A stretch of 42,118 nt of DNA, taken from NCBI GenBank assembly GCA_945883755.1, contig CAMCXX010000007.1, positions 1-42,118 on the forward strand, in the 5' to 3' direction. Numbering within the stretch: position 1 is the first letter of the stretch; every line of letters begins with the position of its first letter. The notes below the pieces were generated by a model. That model was not told where the DNA came from. It saw only the letters and a program-made list of their open reading frames with translations, and did not search any database. The position numbers and the translations under genes were made by a program. Source of the stretch: Bifidobacterium breve. Its GTDB lineage: Bacteria > Actinomycetota > Actinomycetes > Nanopelagicales > Nanopelagicaceae. Positions 1 through 8,460 of this stretch are shown one piece after another.

Positions 1-1320
1 ATAAAGCTCACACTTTTCTGGTTCAGTCCATTGGCAATCAGCTAACTTTCCTGGCATGCCACGTCCTTCTAGTAAACCTTTTCGATTTCGAGATAGGTCA
101 CGAGCTTTTCTAGCAGCAACTCGAGCCGCGGCGGCATCAATAGATTTTCGAACAATATCCTTACCCTCACTTGGATTTTGTTCAAACCAAGAGGTTAAGT
201 GATCATTCATTGATTTTTGGGTAAATGATTTTGCTTCGGTATTTCCTAATTTTGTCTTGGTTTGTCCCTCAAATTGTGGCTCGCCGATTTTGATTGAAAT
301 AATTGCGGTTAAACCCTCACGCACATCATCACCAGTTAGGCGATCCTCTTTTTTGCGGATAAATCCCCACTCCTCGCCAAACTTATTAACGATCGAGGTA
401 AGTGCGGTTCGGAAACCCTCTTCGTGACTGCCGCCCTCGTGGGTGTGAATGGTGTTAGCAAAACTATATACCGATTCGGAAAAGCCATCATTCCACTGCA
501 TAGCAATTTCAAGAGCAATCTTCTGTTTCTTATCCTCTTCAACAAAGGCGATGATATTTTTATGGGTCGCACCCTTTGATAAATTTAAATGTTTAACAAA
601 ATCAATAATTCCACCATCGTATTGATAACGGGTGTGCAATTGATTTCCTTTTTCATCAACATGGCCAGCACGATCATCGGTTAAAGTAATAATTAAACCC
701 TTATTTAAAAATGCCATTTCGCGAAACCGGGTAGATAGGGTCTCGTAGGAAAAATCAGTGGTTTCAAAGATTTCTTTAGATGGCCAAAAGACAACAGTGG
801 TGCCAGTTCCTTCAACCGTTGCACCTTTTTTAACTGGTGCGGTTGGAACTCCTAATTTATAACTTTGTGAGTATAAATTTCCATCGCGTTTAACCTCAAC
901 TGCAAGATCTGTTGACAATGCATTTACAACTGAGATGCCAACACCGTGCAAACCACCGGAAACACTGTAACCACCATCGCCAAATTTTCCGCCAGCGTGT
1001 AAAACTGTAAGTACAACTTCAAGTGCTGGTTTCTTTTCTACTGGATGGATATCAACTGGTATGCCGCGGCCATTATCAATTACCTTTACCGAACCATCTT
1101 TTTGTAAAATTACATTTATTTCTGTGCAGTAACCAGCTAATGCTTCATCAACTGAGTTATCTACAACCTCATAAACCAGGTGGTGAAGGCCGCGCTCTCC
1201 AGTTGAGCCGATGTACATGCCAGGGCGTTTACGAACTGCATCTAAACCTTCTAGAACGGTGATATTTGAGGCGTCATAACCTTGGCTTGGTGCTTTAGTC
1301 GCGGGTTGTTTTGTCGCCAT
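1..1320 (-). CDS. gyrB: DNA gyrase subunit B (3' part missing)
   Basis: ATPase subunit of type IIA topoisomerase GyrA2B2, which introduces negative supercoils. The window holds the first 440 residues of a protein usually near 650-680 aa. The GHKL ATPase fold is visible: E51 and N55 in the N-box, the DNGRGIP motif at 82-88, and GGLHGVG at 122-128. The transducer domain follows. The frame runs off the window just before the expected TOPRIM EGDSA motif. The ATG at 1318-1320 has a good Shine-Dalgarno (GAGGTGA on the minus strand). It lies last in the dnaA-dnaN-recF-dciA-gyrB order usual for Actinobacteria. Truncation is by the window edge, not by mutation. Confidence 0.98.
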   Translation of the reverse strand, partial: MATKQPATKAPSQGYDASNITVLEGLDAVRKRPGMYIGSTGERGLHHLVYEVVDNSVDEALAGYCTEINVILQKDGSVKVIDNGRGIPVDIHPVEKKPALEVVLTVLHAGGKFGDGGYSVSGGLHGVGISVVNALSTDLAVEVKRDGNLYSQSYKLGVPTAPVKKGATVEGTGTTVVFWPSKEIFETTDFSYETLSTRFREMAFLNKGLIITLTDDRAGHVDEKGNQLHTRYQYDGGIIDFVKHLNLSKGATHKNIIAFVEEDKKQKIALEIAMQWNDGFSESVYSFANTIHTHEGGSHEEGFRTALTSIVNKFGEEWGFIRKKEDRLTGDDVREGLTAIISIKIGEPQFEGQTKTKLGNTEAKSFTQKSMNDHLTSWFEQNPSEGKDIVRKSIDAAAARVAARKARDLSRNRKGLLEGRGMPGKLADCQWTEPEKCELY

Positions 1321-1482
1321 AAATCACCTCGCTTAATCTCTTAGAATTAAACCTCGCCGCTTTTTAGCGGTACATGGGGTGAATCTTACTCGGATTGGGT
1401 ACTTAGAATTGTTGAAAATCAACGCTCTGTGGCACAAATGCGCCTCTTTTAGCCAACTTTTGTGGGTGGATACAGGATTTAT
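1321..1482 (-). promoter_or_regulatory. gyrB leader / dciA-gyrB spacer
   Basis: This 162 bp non-coding gap probably carries the gyrB promoter and 5' UTR, read leftward. Two short perfect inverted repeats are visible: CCGCT-TTTT-AGCGG at 1357-1370 and GTTGA-AAA-TCAAC at 1411-1423. Neither is followed by a T-run in the leftward direction, so they do not look like intrinsic terminators. I could not identify a convincing -35/-10 pair. Supercoil-sensitive control is common for gyrB, but nothing here proves it. Confidence 0.35.
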
Positions 1483-1935
1483 CTATCCGTAGGTATCTCT
1501 GGGGCCGCGGGCGCCCTTTATGGAGCGAAGCCCTTTCTTCCAACTTGGAGCTTGAGGTCCAATAAAGATCAGGGATTCAACAAGTGCGCCTGGAGCAGAT
1601 GATGAGATGATTTTTAATAACTCATCTGACATCAACCGCATTTGTGTCGCCCATGCAGATGATGAGCTTTGAATTGTTAATCGACCATCATTTAATGAGA
1701 TTGGTGTTGTGTGTTCTGCAATATCTGCGCCCACAATTGTTTTCCAATCACTAAATAAATTTCCTTCAGCAACCCCTTGATTCCAATTACGGTTTTGAAT
1801 TACTTCAGATAAAACAAAGGCAAGTGATTGTGGGTCAGTTACTTTTTGGCGAACCTCAGTTTGTTGTTCAATTTTTTGTTTGCGAAACCCAGAGCGATAA
1901 AACTTATATATCTCTTTGGCCAAATCTCGTTTCAT
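1483..1935 (-). CDS. dciA: DciA-type replicative helicase loader (DUF721)
   Basis: A 150 aa DUF721 protein. In bacteria without DnaC/DnaI this family (DciA; Rv0004 in M. tuberculosis) interacts with and helps load the replicative helicase DnaB. The DUF721 core sits at about residues 45-120, including LFSDWKTIVG and the following 'ADIAEHTTPISL', with a basic N-terminus. Its ATG overlaps the recF stop by 4 bp (ATGA type), which implies translational coupling with recF. Position between recF and gyrB is the standard actinobacterial arrangement. The DnaB it would serve is also in this window (26245-27645). The family assignment is secure; the role comes from work on relatives. Confidence 0.88.
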   Translation of the reverse strand: MKRDLAKEIYKFYRSGFRKQKIEQQTEVRQKVTDPQSLAFVLSEVIQNRNWNQGVAEGNLFSDWKTIVGADIAEHTTPISLNDGRLTIQSSSSAWATQMRLMSDELLKIISSSAPGALVESLIFIGPQAPSWKKGLRSIKGARGPRDTYG

Positions 1936-3020
1936 AATTTAATGACACCACCATTTTTTACTAAATACTTATCGCCAGTAAGTGATTTAGGAAGATCACT
2001 ATCTACCGCAACTGTAATTATGGTCTGCTCGGCCGATTGTGCGATTACCGCCAAATGTTCTCGCCGCTCTTCATCTAATTCAGAGAAAACATCATCCAAA
2101 ATTAAAATTGGTGCCAAACCATCCTTCTTTAAAAGTTTATAAGTGCTTAACTTTAACGCAAGTGCAATTGACCAAGACTCGCCATGGCTGGCGTAACCCT
2201 TAACTTGGTGATCACCTAACATTAAAAGTAGATCATCCCGATGTGGCCCACACAAGGTTAAACCTCTCTCAATTTCAGCACCTCGGTTGTTTATTAACTT
2301 CTCCATAATTTTATTTGAGTTTTCAGTTGGGTTGTCACTTGGGTTTTCAATACTTGATTTATAAATGATCTCAGCTGGTTTAGTTGATGATATCTCCTGA
2401 TAAACCATATTAAATATTGGTTGAATCTCCTTTAAAACCGAGATCCGTAATGCAATAAGTTCGCCACCAAATTGTGCAACCTGTTTATCCCAAGGCGCAA
2501 GCGCATCATTATTAGCTCGAGTTTTTAAAAGTGAGTTGCGTTGTTTTACCGCTCGATCGTAATCTGAAATTACCGCAGCAATTCTGGGGGATCTAAGAGT
2601 TAACAATTGATCAATAAATCTGCGTCGCTCTGATGGATCTCCTCGAACAATATCTAAATCCTCTGGTGAAAAGTAAATGCTTTGTACAATTCCAAAGATC
2701 TCTTTTTGACTGCGTACTGGATTTTGATTTACTTTGGCGCGGTTAGCTTTATCTGAATTAATCTCAAGCTCGATTAAAACCTCTCGGTCTGGGTTTTTAA
2801 CCTTTGCGCGAATATATGCAGAGCTGTTTCCTAGTTTTACTAACGGAGTATTTGATGAGACTCGGTGGGAGCTTAAAAAGGTGAGATAAAGGATGCTTTC
2901 GGCGATATTGGTCTTACCCTCGCCATTTTTGCCAACAAAGATAGATATCCCTGGATTTAAAGCTAGATCTAACTCGGAGTATGAGCGGTAATTGGTTAGC
3001 GCTAAATTTGTGATTAACAC
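1932..3020 (-). CDS. recF: DNA replication and repair protein RecF
   Basis: SMC-like ABC ATPase that binds gapped DNA and helps RecOR load RecA. The 362 aa length is typical. Walker A is GKNGEGKT at residues 30-37, the signature motif appears as SHGESWS near 279, and Walker B as ILILDDVFSELD near 305-316. The gene follows dnaN by 18 bp and overlaps dciA by 4 bp, so it is probably translated from a dnaN-recF-dciA transcript. Nothing unusual was seen. Confidence 0.97.
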   Translation of the reverse strand: MLITNLALTNYRSYSELDLALNPGISIFVGKNGEGKTNIAESILYLTFLSSHRVSSNTPLVKLGNSSAYIRAKVKNPDREVLIELEINSDKANRAKVNQNPVRSQKEIFGIVQSIYFSPEDLDIVRGDPSERRRFIDQLLTLRSPRIAAVISDYDRAVKQRNSLLKTRANNDALAPWDKQVAQFGGELIALRISVLKEIQPIFNMVYQEISSTKPAEIIYKSSIENPSDNPTENSNKIMEKLINNRGAEIERGLTLCGPHRDDLLLMLGDHQVKGYASHGESWSIALALKLSTYKLLKKDGLAPILILDDVFSELDEERREHLAVIAQSAEQTIITVAVDSDLPKSLTGDKYLVKNGGVIKL

Positions 3021-3038
3021 TCTGTTAGAGATTTATAT

Positions 3039-4166
3039 TTATGAGGAGTAACGCATCGGCATTAACAAGTACTTGTAATTGTTAATTGGCGCGCTATTTG
3101 CTTCGGTTTGTCCAGTTAAGACAGCTGGTTTGTTAGCGCCAGTGAATGCGATGTGCACAAAGGCTGATTGAATTGCATTTAGACCATCAACTAAAAATTG
3201 TGGGTTGAAAGCGATATTTATATCCTCGCCTTTGTAATTAATATCTAACTGTTCAGTTGCTTGTGCCTCTTCGCCAGTTCCTGCCTCTAGTCGCAGTGAG
3301 TTACTAGAGAAGTTAAGTCGTAGTGGAACTGTTTTATCAGTTACTAAAGCAACCCGGCGAACTGAATCTAATAATGGCGCGACCTCAATAATTGCATCGG
3401 CGGTTGATTCACTTGGTAGTAAATGACGGAAAGGTGGGAAGGAGCCATCTAAAACTCGAGATGTCATAGATTTACCTTCGGTAATAAAACCAACTAATTT
3501 TTCATTTGATGTACTTGGTGAGAGCGCAAGTGTTACTTCGGCATTTCCTACTAAAGATTTTGCAGCATCAGCTAATGTGCGAGCGCGCAGTAGTGATGTC
3601 GTTTCAATTGTTGCGTCGGCAGCGTTCCAATTTAATTCTCTAACCGCAAGTCGATAGCGATCAGTTGCTGCTAATGTAATTTGGTTTTTATTTATTTCAA
3701 CAAAGACGCCAGTTAGGGTTGGAAGTGAGTCATCTTTGCCAGCTGCAATAGCAACCTGGTTAATTGCAGTTGAAAATAAATCACTAGTTAATTTTCCAGT
3801 AGCTGCCGGTAATGTTGGAAGTGTTGGGTACTCAGCTAGTGGCAATGTTGGTAATGTAAATTTGGCGCTGCCCGCTGTTACTAATACTCGGGTGCCCTCT
3901 AATGTAAATGTGACCGGTTTTGCAGGAAGTGATCTTGCTATATCTGCTAACAATCTGCCAGGAACTAAAACCTTGCCTTTTTGATTTACATCTGCAGAAA
4001 ACTTTGCTTTGGTAGATGTTTCTAGATCCGACCCAGACAAAATTACCTCTTGATCTACATCGATAACTATTCCCAACAACGCGGTTGTGATTGGACGGTT
4101 AGAGATGGATTTGGAAACCCAATTAACAGCATCGACTAATGGGTCACGTTCTACGATAAATTTCAT
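3039..4166 (-). CDS. dnaN: DNA polymerase III beta sliding clamp
   Basis: 375 aa processivity clamp that encircles DNA as a dimer and tethers DNA polymerase III and other clamp-binding proteins. The N-terminus (MKFIVERDPLVDAVNWVSKS), the three-domain length and the C-terminal LMPMR motif are those of DnaN. The ATG has an AGAGGAC Shine-Dalgarno about 7 nt upstream. It lies downstream of dnaA but is separated from it by the 350 bp oriC candidate, as in many Actinobacteria, so it probably has its own promoter within that gap. Confidence 0.98.
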   Translation of the reverse strand: MKFIVERDPLVDAVNWVSKSISNRPITTALLGIVIDVDQEVILSGSDLETSTKAKFSADVNQKGKVLVPGRLLADIARSLPAKPVTFTLEGTRVLVTAGSAKFTLPTLPLAEYPTLPTLPAATGKLTSDLFSTAINQVAIAAGKDDSLPTLTGVFVEINKNQITLAATDRYRLAVRELNWNAADATIETTSLLRARTLADAAKSLVGNAEVTLALSPSTSNEKLVGFITEGKSMTSRVLDGSFPPFRHLLPSESTADAIIEVAPLLDSVRRVALVTDKTVPLRLNFSSNSLRLEAGTGEEAQATEQLDINYKGEDINIAFNPQFLVDGLNAIQSAFVHIAFTGANKPAVLTGQTEANSAPINNYKYLLMPMRYSS

Positions 4167-4275
4167 CTCGTCCTCTTTTGCTAATCACTTCTTTTTAACG
4201 CTGTTTAATTCCTTGTAAAGTTTATGCCTCTTGCTTTTTTTCACACAGTTCTTTAATCCCCACCCTTTATCTCTA

Positions 4276-4307
4276 TATATAGTGGTTAGTAGTAACCAGG
4301 CTATATA
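4276..4307. repeat. Interrupted inverted repeat in the oriC/dnaN promoter region
   Basis: The left arm is TATATAG + TGGTTA (4276-4288) and the right arm is TAACCA + GG + CTATATA (4293-4307), with a 4 nt centre GTAG. All 13 arm bases pair, and the only interruption is the extra GG. It lies about 110-140 bp upstream of the dnaN start, on the far side of oriC from the DnaA-box cluster. It could be an operator for a dimeric regulator, a cruciform-forming origin element, or part of the dnaN promoter. There is no T-run to suggest a terminator. Confidence 0.6.
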
Positions 4308-4422
4308 ACTGTGGGAGGTAGGTAAAACCGCAGGTCACACGCAGTAAAGTTACCTACATCTACTGTGTATAAAGGGTGGAAAAGCTGTTTATTAAAGCTT
4401 TGCCACAACCTCTCAAAGCAGA

Positions 4423-4452
4423 TTATCCACAGTTATCCACAACTTATCCCCA
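4423..4452 (+). promoter_or_regulatory. DnaA-box cluster in oriC
   Basis: Two consecutive perfect DnaA boxes (TTATCCACA) start at 4423 and 4433, and a third with one mismatch (TTATCCCCA) starts at 4444. Start-to-start spacing is 10-11 bp, which places the boxes on the same helical face. That suits cooperative DnaA binding beside the AT-rich region at 4474-4530. Confidence 0.88.
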
Positions 4453-4473
4453 ATCTGGGGGTTTTATCTGTGG

Positions 4474-4530
4474 TTAACTTTTTTATCTAGATTTCTATAT
4501 TTAATTGGATTTAAAGCTATTTTTTAGATT
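4474..4530. other. AT-rich candidate DNA unwinding element
   Basis: This stretch is almost free of G and C and lies directly beside the DnaA-box cluster. It runs into the last codons of dnaA. Position and composition fit a DNA unwinding element. No clear repeated 13-mer or DnaA-trio array was recognised, so the call is positional. Confidence 0.45.
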
Positions 4531-5923
4531 GCTGCTTAATTCGGTTAGTTAGCTCGGTGACCTGGTTATAGATCGATCTGCGCTCAGCCATTAATTGACG
4601 GATCTTTCGATCAGCATGCATCACTGTTGTGTGATCACGCCCGCCAAAAGCTTGGCCAATTTTAGGAAGAGATAACTCTGTTAATTCGCGGCACAAGTAC
4701 ATAGCGATCTGGCGCGCATTTACTAAAACCCTAGAGCGAGAGGTTCCACAAAGATCCTCAACAGAGAGGCTGAAGTAGGAGGCGGTCTGCGCCATGATGG
4801 TTGGACCAGTTATCTCTGGCCCGCCCTCCTCTTGAATTAAATCCTTTAAAACAATCTCTGCCAAAGAGAGATCTACTAATTGTCGGTTTAACGAAGCAAA
4901 GGCGGTTACACGAATTAACGCACCCTCAAGCTCGCGGATATTTGTAGAGATCTTTGATGCAATGTATTCAAGCACATCATCAGGAGCATTTAATTTATCC
5001 TGCGCCGCTTTTTTACGAAGAATTGCAATTCGAGTTTCAAGCTCTGGTGGTTGAATATCGGTAATTAAACCCCATTCAAATCGGGAGCGCAGACGATCCT
5101 CCAGAGTAGTTAATTGTTTTGGCGGACGATCACTAGAGATAACAATCTGTTTGTTAGCGTTGTATAAAGTATTAAAGGTATGGAAGAACTCCTCTTGAGT
5201 ACGCTCTTTATTTTCCAGGAATTGAATATCATCGACCAACAAAATATCTAGATCGCGGTAACGTTTTTGGAAAACCGAGGCCTTATCATCACGAATTGAG
5301 TTAATAAAGTCATTAGTGAACTCCTCAGATGAAACATAGCGAACCCGAGTTGAGCCATATAGCTCTTTTGCATAAGCACCAATCGCGTGCAGCAAGTGGG
5401 TCTTACCCAATCCGGAATCGCCATAGATAAATAGTGGGTTGTAAGCCTTTGCTGGCGCTTCAGCAACTGCAACAGCTGCGGCATGTGCAAAACGATTTGA
5501 TGCACCGATAACAAATGTTTCAAAGATATAACGAGGGTTTAATTGAGAGGCCTCTGTACTTAATAATGAGGTGGAGTTTCGACCAGTTCCTGATTTAGGC
5601 TCTTGGTATTCAACACTCTCTTCAACTACCTCTTCAACAAGATCACTTCTAACCTCTGCTGTTACCGTAACTGCGATATTAATTTTCTCACCAAGCAGAT
5701 TTGTTAACTCATCACTGATCAAGGCCCGCAAACGGGTCTCTAAAACATCCTTAGTAAAAAGATCTGGAGCTGACAAAAGTAGGTTTGATCCCTCTTCAGC
5801 ACTTCCTGGAAGAAGTCCGAGTGGTTTAGTGCGGGTAAGAAATGCGCTGTATTGGGGGGTGGAGACGGATTCCACCACCTGATCCCACAGCATTTGCAGA
5901 TCCACTTTGACCGCACTATCCAT
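4517..5923 (-). CDS. dnaA: Chromosomal replication initiator protein DnaA
   Basis: AAA+ initiator that binds DnaA boxes and melts oriC. The protein is 468 aa from the ATG at 5921-5923; a GTG two codons upstream (5927-5929) is also possible. Counting from that GTG, domain I covers about 1-85, a short linker follows, and the AAA+ domain has Walker A GDSGLGKT at 170-177 and Walker B DILLVDD. Domain IV contains the DnaA-box-binding signature [15 protein letters not shown] near the C-terminus. DnaA boxes lie on both sides of the gene; those upstream (5962-6096) suggest autoregulation. Confidence 0.98.
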   Translation of the reverse strand: MDSAVKVDLQMLWDQVVESVSTPQYSAFLTRTKPLGLLPGSAEEGSNLLLSAPDLFTKDVLETRLRALISDELTNLLGEKINIAVTVTAEVRSDLVEEVVEESVEYQEPKSGTGRNSTSLLSTEASQLNPRYIFETFVIGASNRFAHAAAVAVAEAPAKAYNPLFIYGDSGLGKTHLLHAIGAYAKELYGSTRVRYVSSEEFTNDFINSIRDDKASVFQKRYRDLDILLVDDIQFLENKERTQEEFFHTFNTLYNANKQIVISSDRPPKQLTTLEDRLRSRFEWGLITDIQPPELETRIAILRKKAAQDKLNAPDDVLEYIASKISTNIRELEGALIRVTAFASLNRQLVDLSLAEIVLKDLIQEEGGPEITGPTIMAQTASYFSLSVEDLCGTSRSRVLVNARQIAMYLCRELTELSLPKIGQAFGGRDHTTVMHADRKIRQLMAERRSIYNQVTELTNRIKQQSKK

Positions 5924-5929
5924 AACCAC

Positions 5930-6253
5930 GACCTACATCCCGGCTAAAAGCCCTAAAATCATTATCCACATAGTTATCCACAGGCTGTGGTCTAAACCTG
6001 CCCTTTAAACTTCCAAAAGGCTCCAAAGATGGGGAAATCTGTGGATAGAGGGCGAAGGTAGGGGTAAAGTTCAAGAAAAGCAACTGGTTATCCACATTAT
6101 TTTCCGTATACGGGGCTGGGGAAGAGGCTTTTTGGGCGGTTTGACCCTACTTGTCCCCAACCCCTACCCTTACGACCCTTAACCGCTGTGGCTCAAAAAG
6201 CTTGCACCCAGGCTGATGAGAATAAATACGAGAGCAATTACTAGGAGAGATTT
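5930..6253. promoter_or_regulatory. dnaA-rpmH divergent spacer with DnaA boxes
   Basis: This 324 bp non-coding region lies between divergent dnaA and rpmH. It holds three perfect DnaA boxes (TTATCCACA at 5962-5970, 5974-5982 and 6088-6096) and one reverse-strand near box (TGTGGATAG at 6040-6048). It must carry the dnaA promoter (leftward) and the rpmH promoter (rightward). A weak rpmH candidate is TTGCAC at 6202-6207 with TAAATA at 6223-6228, though the 15 bp spacer is short. The boxes could serve dnaA autoregulation, form a second half of a bipartite origin, or both. Confidence 0.8.
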
Positions 6254-6388
6254 ATGAAGCGCACCTTTCAACCCAATGTACGCAAGCGTGCAAAGAAGCA
6301 TGGATTCCGTGCCCGTATGGCCACCCGTGGTGGACGTGGAGTTTTATCAGCCCGTCGCGCCAAAGGCCGCGCAAAAATCTCCGCTTAA
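6254..6388 (+). CDS. rpmH: 50S ribosomal protein L34
   Basis: 44 aa, strongly basic, with the L34 hallmarks MKRTFQPN at the start, then [12 protein letters not shown] and a basic tail ending KISA. The ATG is preceded by AGGAGA about 6 nt upstream. It begins the conserved rpmH-rnpA-yidD-yidC-jag-rsmG-parA-parB run. Its TAA lies within a palindromic TTAATTAA. Confidence 0.97.
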   Translation: MKRTFQPNVRKRAKKHGFRARMATRGGRGVLSARRAKGRAKISA

Positions 6389-6398
6389 TTAAAATCTA

Positions 6399-6737
6399 GT
6401 GTTACCAAAATCCAACCGCTTGCGGTCGGGTGCTGAGTTCACCCGAATTAGTAAAACTGGCCACCGCGCTTCATCTACCAATTTAGTTATTTACGCAGCG
6501 CTTGAAAGTAATACAACCCCAAAGATCGGTTTTATTGTTAACCGATCAGTTGGTGGTTCAGTGACCAGACATCTAGTAATTCGGAAATTACGCCATGATC
6601 TTGCCTTATATATAAATAAATTACCAAAAAACACAATGTTGGTAGTTCGAGTGTTAAAGGAACAAAAGGATTACCGAGCCGAGGTTGCCAGCTCTATTAC
6701 AAAGATCATTTCAAAGCTAACCAAGGTAGATGTATGA
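6399..6737 (+). CDS. rnpA: Ribonuclease P protein component
   Basis: 112 aa basic protein that assists the RNase P RNA in cleaving tRNA 5' leaders. It begins VLPKSNRLRS from GTG at 6399, the family's usual N-terminus (LPxxNRLR). The conserved basic helix appears as SVTRHLVIRKLR at about residues 53-64, close to the RNR motif with the H variant also common in Actinobacteria. It starts 10 bp after rpmH and overlaps yidD by 4 bp (ATGA). No clear Shine-Dalgarno precedes it, so translation may be coupled to rpmH. Confidence 0.94.
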   Translation: MLPKSNRLRSGAEFTRISKTGHRASSTNLVIYAALESNTTPKIGFIVNRSVGGSVTRHLVIRKLRHDLALYINKLPKNTMLVVRVLKEQKDYRAEVASSITKIISKLTKVDV

Positions 6738-6979
6738 AAAAACCTTTTCTATATTTGATATCCAGATACCAAAAATATATTTCAGCTAACCAACCACAAA
6801 AATGTAAGTACTACCCATCCTGTTCAAATTACACCTCCCTTGCAATTGAGGAGTTTGGTGCAAAGGGATTATTAATGGCAGTTTGGCGATTTGTTCGTTG
6901 CAACCCACTCTCTAACGGTGGGGTTGATTACCCATCAGAGAGATCACGGGCTAGATTAAAAGAGAGGTTATCCGCCTAA
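6734..6979 (+). CDS. yidD: Membrane protein insertion efficiency factor YidD
   Basis: 81 aa protein of the YidD family, thought to help YidC insert membrane proteins. The family signature CKYYPSCSNY (about residues 23-32), with its two cysteines, is present, followed by a GAKGLLMAVWRFVRCNP segment. It overlaps rnpA by 4 bp and shares one base with the yidC start. The position is invariant in many bacteria. Confidence 0.96.
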   Translation: MKKPFLYLISRYQKYISANQPQKCKYYPSCSNYTSLAIEEFGAKGLLMAVWRFVRCNPLSNGGVDYPSERSRARLKERLSA

Positions 6980-7884
6980 TGGGATCGATTTTAAACCCCT
7001 TATATACAGCTGTTTCCTGGGTAATGATTACCTTCCATGATCTATTAAGTTTTACCAACAATCAAGATCTACAGTGGTCAGTTGGAATTATCGGCTTAGT
7101 TATTTTGATTCGAATTATCTTAATTCCACTCTTTGTAAAGCAGATTAAAAGTCAGCGCGCTTTAACCGCTCTGCAACCACAAATGAAGGCGATTCAAAAG
7201 AAGTACAAGGATGATCGACAGAAGCAATCAGAAGAGATGATGAAGCTTTACAAGGAGCATAAAACAAATCCTTTTGCCTCATGCTTTCCTATTCTGGCCC
7301 AAGCACCTATTTTCTTTGCTCTCTTCACAGTGTTAAATGGCATCAGCCAAGACAAACCACGTGGATTATTAAAGGGCGATTACTTAATATCGGCACAAGA
7401 GGCTAGCTTCTTTGGTGCCCCATTATCTGGCACATTTTTAGGATCATCAGATAGCACAACAAAGATAATCTCAGTTATTTTAATTATCTTTATGTCAGCA
7501 ACTACCTTTACCACCCAGCGCCAATTGATGGTTAAGGGAATGCCAAAGATGGATTCATCAAATAACATGATGTTGCAACAGCAAAAAATTATGCTTTATT
7601 TATTCCCAGTAATATTTGCAGTAACCGGTGTTAACTTTCCAGTCGGAGTTTTAATTTACTGGTCAACTACAAATCTTTGGACTTGGGGTCAGCAATATTA
7701 TGTAATTAAGCGAAACCCAACACCAGGCTCTCCTGCATATGAAGAGTTACAAAAGAAGAAGATCGAAAAGGGTGTAATTCCCAACCCAGATGATCCAACC
7801 ACCAACTCTGAGGGTGGATCGGTTGCGGTAGAGGAGCCAAAAGGTCAGCGAAAACAACCAAAGAAGAAGAAAAAGAAGCGTTAA
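6979..7884 (+). CDS. yidC: Membrane protein insertase YidC (Oxa1 family)
   Basis: 301 aa insertase for Sec-dependent and Sec-independent membrane proteins. It lacks the large periplasmic domain of proteobacterial YidC and fits the short Gram-positive type. A membrane helix at about 34-53 carries R45, matching the conserved hydrophilic-groove arginine. A charged cytoplasmic loop follows (60-95), then further hydrophobic segments near 95-115, 155-175 and 200-235. The C-terminal tail is very lysine-rich, which may aid ribosome contact. The ATG overlaps the yidD TAA by 1 bp. Confidence 0.96.
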   Translation: MGSILNPLYTAVSWVMITFHDLLSFTNNQDLQWSVGIIGLVILIRIILIPLFVKQIKSQRALTALQPQMKAIQKKYKDDRQKQSEEMMKLYKEHKTNPFASCFPILAQAPIFFALFTVLNGISQDKPRGLLKGDYLISAQEASFFGAPLSGTFLGSSDSTTKIISVILIIFMSATTFTTQRQLMVKGMPKMDSSNNMMLQQQKIMLYLFPVIFAVTGVNFPVGVLIYWSTTNLWTWGQQYYVIKRNPTPGSPAYEELQKKKIEKGVIPNPDDPTTNSEGGSVAVEEPKGQRKQPKKKKKKR

Positions 7885-7939
7885 GTACAAATCAGTACAA
7901 AAACTATCAAAGCATTACAAATAGGAAATTGGAGATAAA

Positions 7940-8440
7940 ATGAGCGAAAAGGTTGAAGAGAAGGTAGTTGAGAAGAAATCTCTACTCGCAAGACTTGAGG
8001 AGGAGGGGGATGTCGCAGCTGATTACCTTGAGGGGCTGCTAGATATCGCCGATCTTGACGGGGATATTGATATTGATGTTGAGAATGATCGTGCCGCTTT
8101 AGCTATCGCTGGTGGAAAGTTAAACCACCTAGTTGGTGCCCGCGGAGAGGTCTTGGATGCTCTTCAAGAGTTAACCCGCCTAGCTGTTCAAACCTCCCTA
8201 GGTGAGCGCAGCCGCTTAATGCTTGATATTGATGGCTTCCGCAGTGATAAAAAAGAGGAGCTAGCGAAGCTGGCAAAGGAGGTAGCCGAGGAGGTTAAAT
8301 CCACCGGTGAATCTGTGAAGCTACGGCCAATGAACGCCTTTGAGCGAAAGGTTGTCCATGACACCATTCAAGAGATTGGGCTTACTAGCGAATCTGAGGG
8401 TGAAGATCCAGATCGCTGTGTTGTAGTTCTTCCAGCTTAA
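7940..8440 (+). CDS. khpB: Jag/KhpB RNA-binding protein (KH + R3H)
   Basis: 166 aa SpoIIIJ-associated (Jag/KhpB) family protein, a likely RNA-binding partner of KhpA and of the envelope machinery. The acidic/basic N-terminus (1-35) is followed by a KH-like domain with GxxG as GARG at 66-69, then an R3H domain with R136-x3-H140. It lies 55 bp after yidC and has an SD-like GGAGA before its ATG. The jag-yidC pairing is widely conserved. Confidence 0.94.
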   Translation: MSEKVEEKVVEKKSLLARLEEEGDVAADYLEGLLDIADLDGDIDIDVENDRAALAIAGGKLNHLVGARGEVLDALQELTRLAVQTSLGERSRLMLDIDGFRSDKKEELAKLAKEVAEEVKSTGESVKLRPMNAFERKVVHDTIQEIGLTSESEGEDPDRCVVVLPA

Positions 8441-8446
8441 ATTTAA

Positions 8447-8460
8447 GTTTCACGTGAAAC
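8447..8460. promoter_or_regulatory. parS: parS site (perfect 14 bp core)
   Basis: GTTTCACGTGAAAC is a perfect palindrome and matches 14 of 16 positions of the universal TGTTTCACGTGAAACA parS; only the outermost bases differ. It lies about 2.5 kb from the dnaA boxes and next to parAB. It covers the GTG start codon of rsmG (8454-8456). Confidence 0.93.

Larger units (their letters stand above)
4167..4516. other. oriC: Probable replication origin (oriC), dnaN-dnaA spacer
   Basis: This 350 bp non-coding gap lies at the classic actinobacterial oriC position. It contains two perfect DnaA boxes (TTATCCACA at 4423-4431 and 4433-4441), a near box TTATCCCCA at 4444-4452, and two reverse-strand near boxes, TGTGGTTAA at 4469-4477 and TGTGTATAA at 4364-4372. 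An AT-rich stretch follows at about 4474-4530. A small inverted repeat CCCCA-ATC-TGGGG spans 4448-4460, and a longer one lies at 4276-4307. The gap must also carry the dnaN promoter. Gene orientation changes around dnaA/rpmH, in line with an origin here. GC-skew analysis was not possible by eye. Confidence 0.85.

Noticed and set aside
1357-1423. Short hairpins in the gyrB leader as terminators or riboswitch parts
   Set aside because: Stems are only 5 bp, with no T-run and no recognisable aptamer, so I note them but make no functional claim.
7885-7939. Direct repeat AGTACAAA ... AGTACAAA in the yidC-jag gap
   Set aside because: Two 8-mers two bases apart in AT-rich DNA; there is no third copy and no dyad, so I give it no function.
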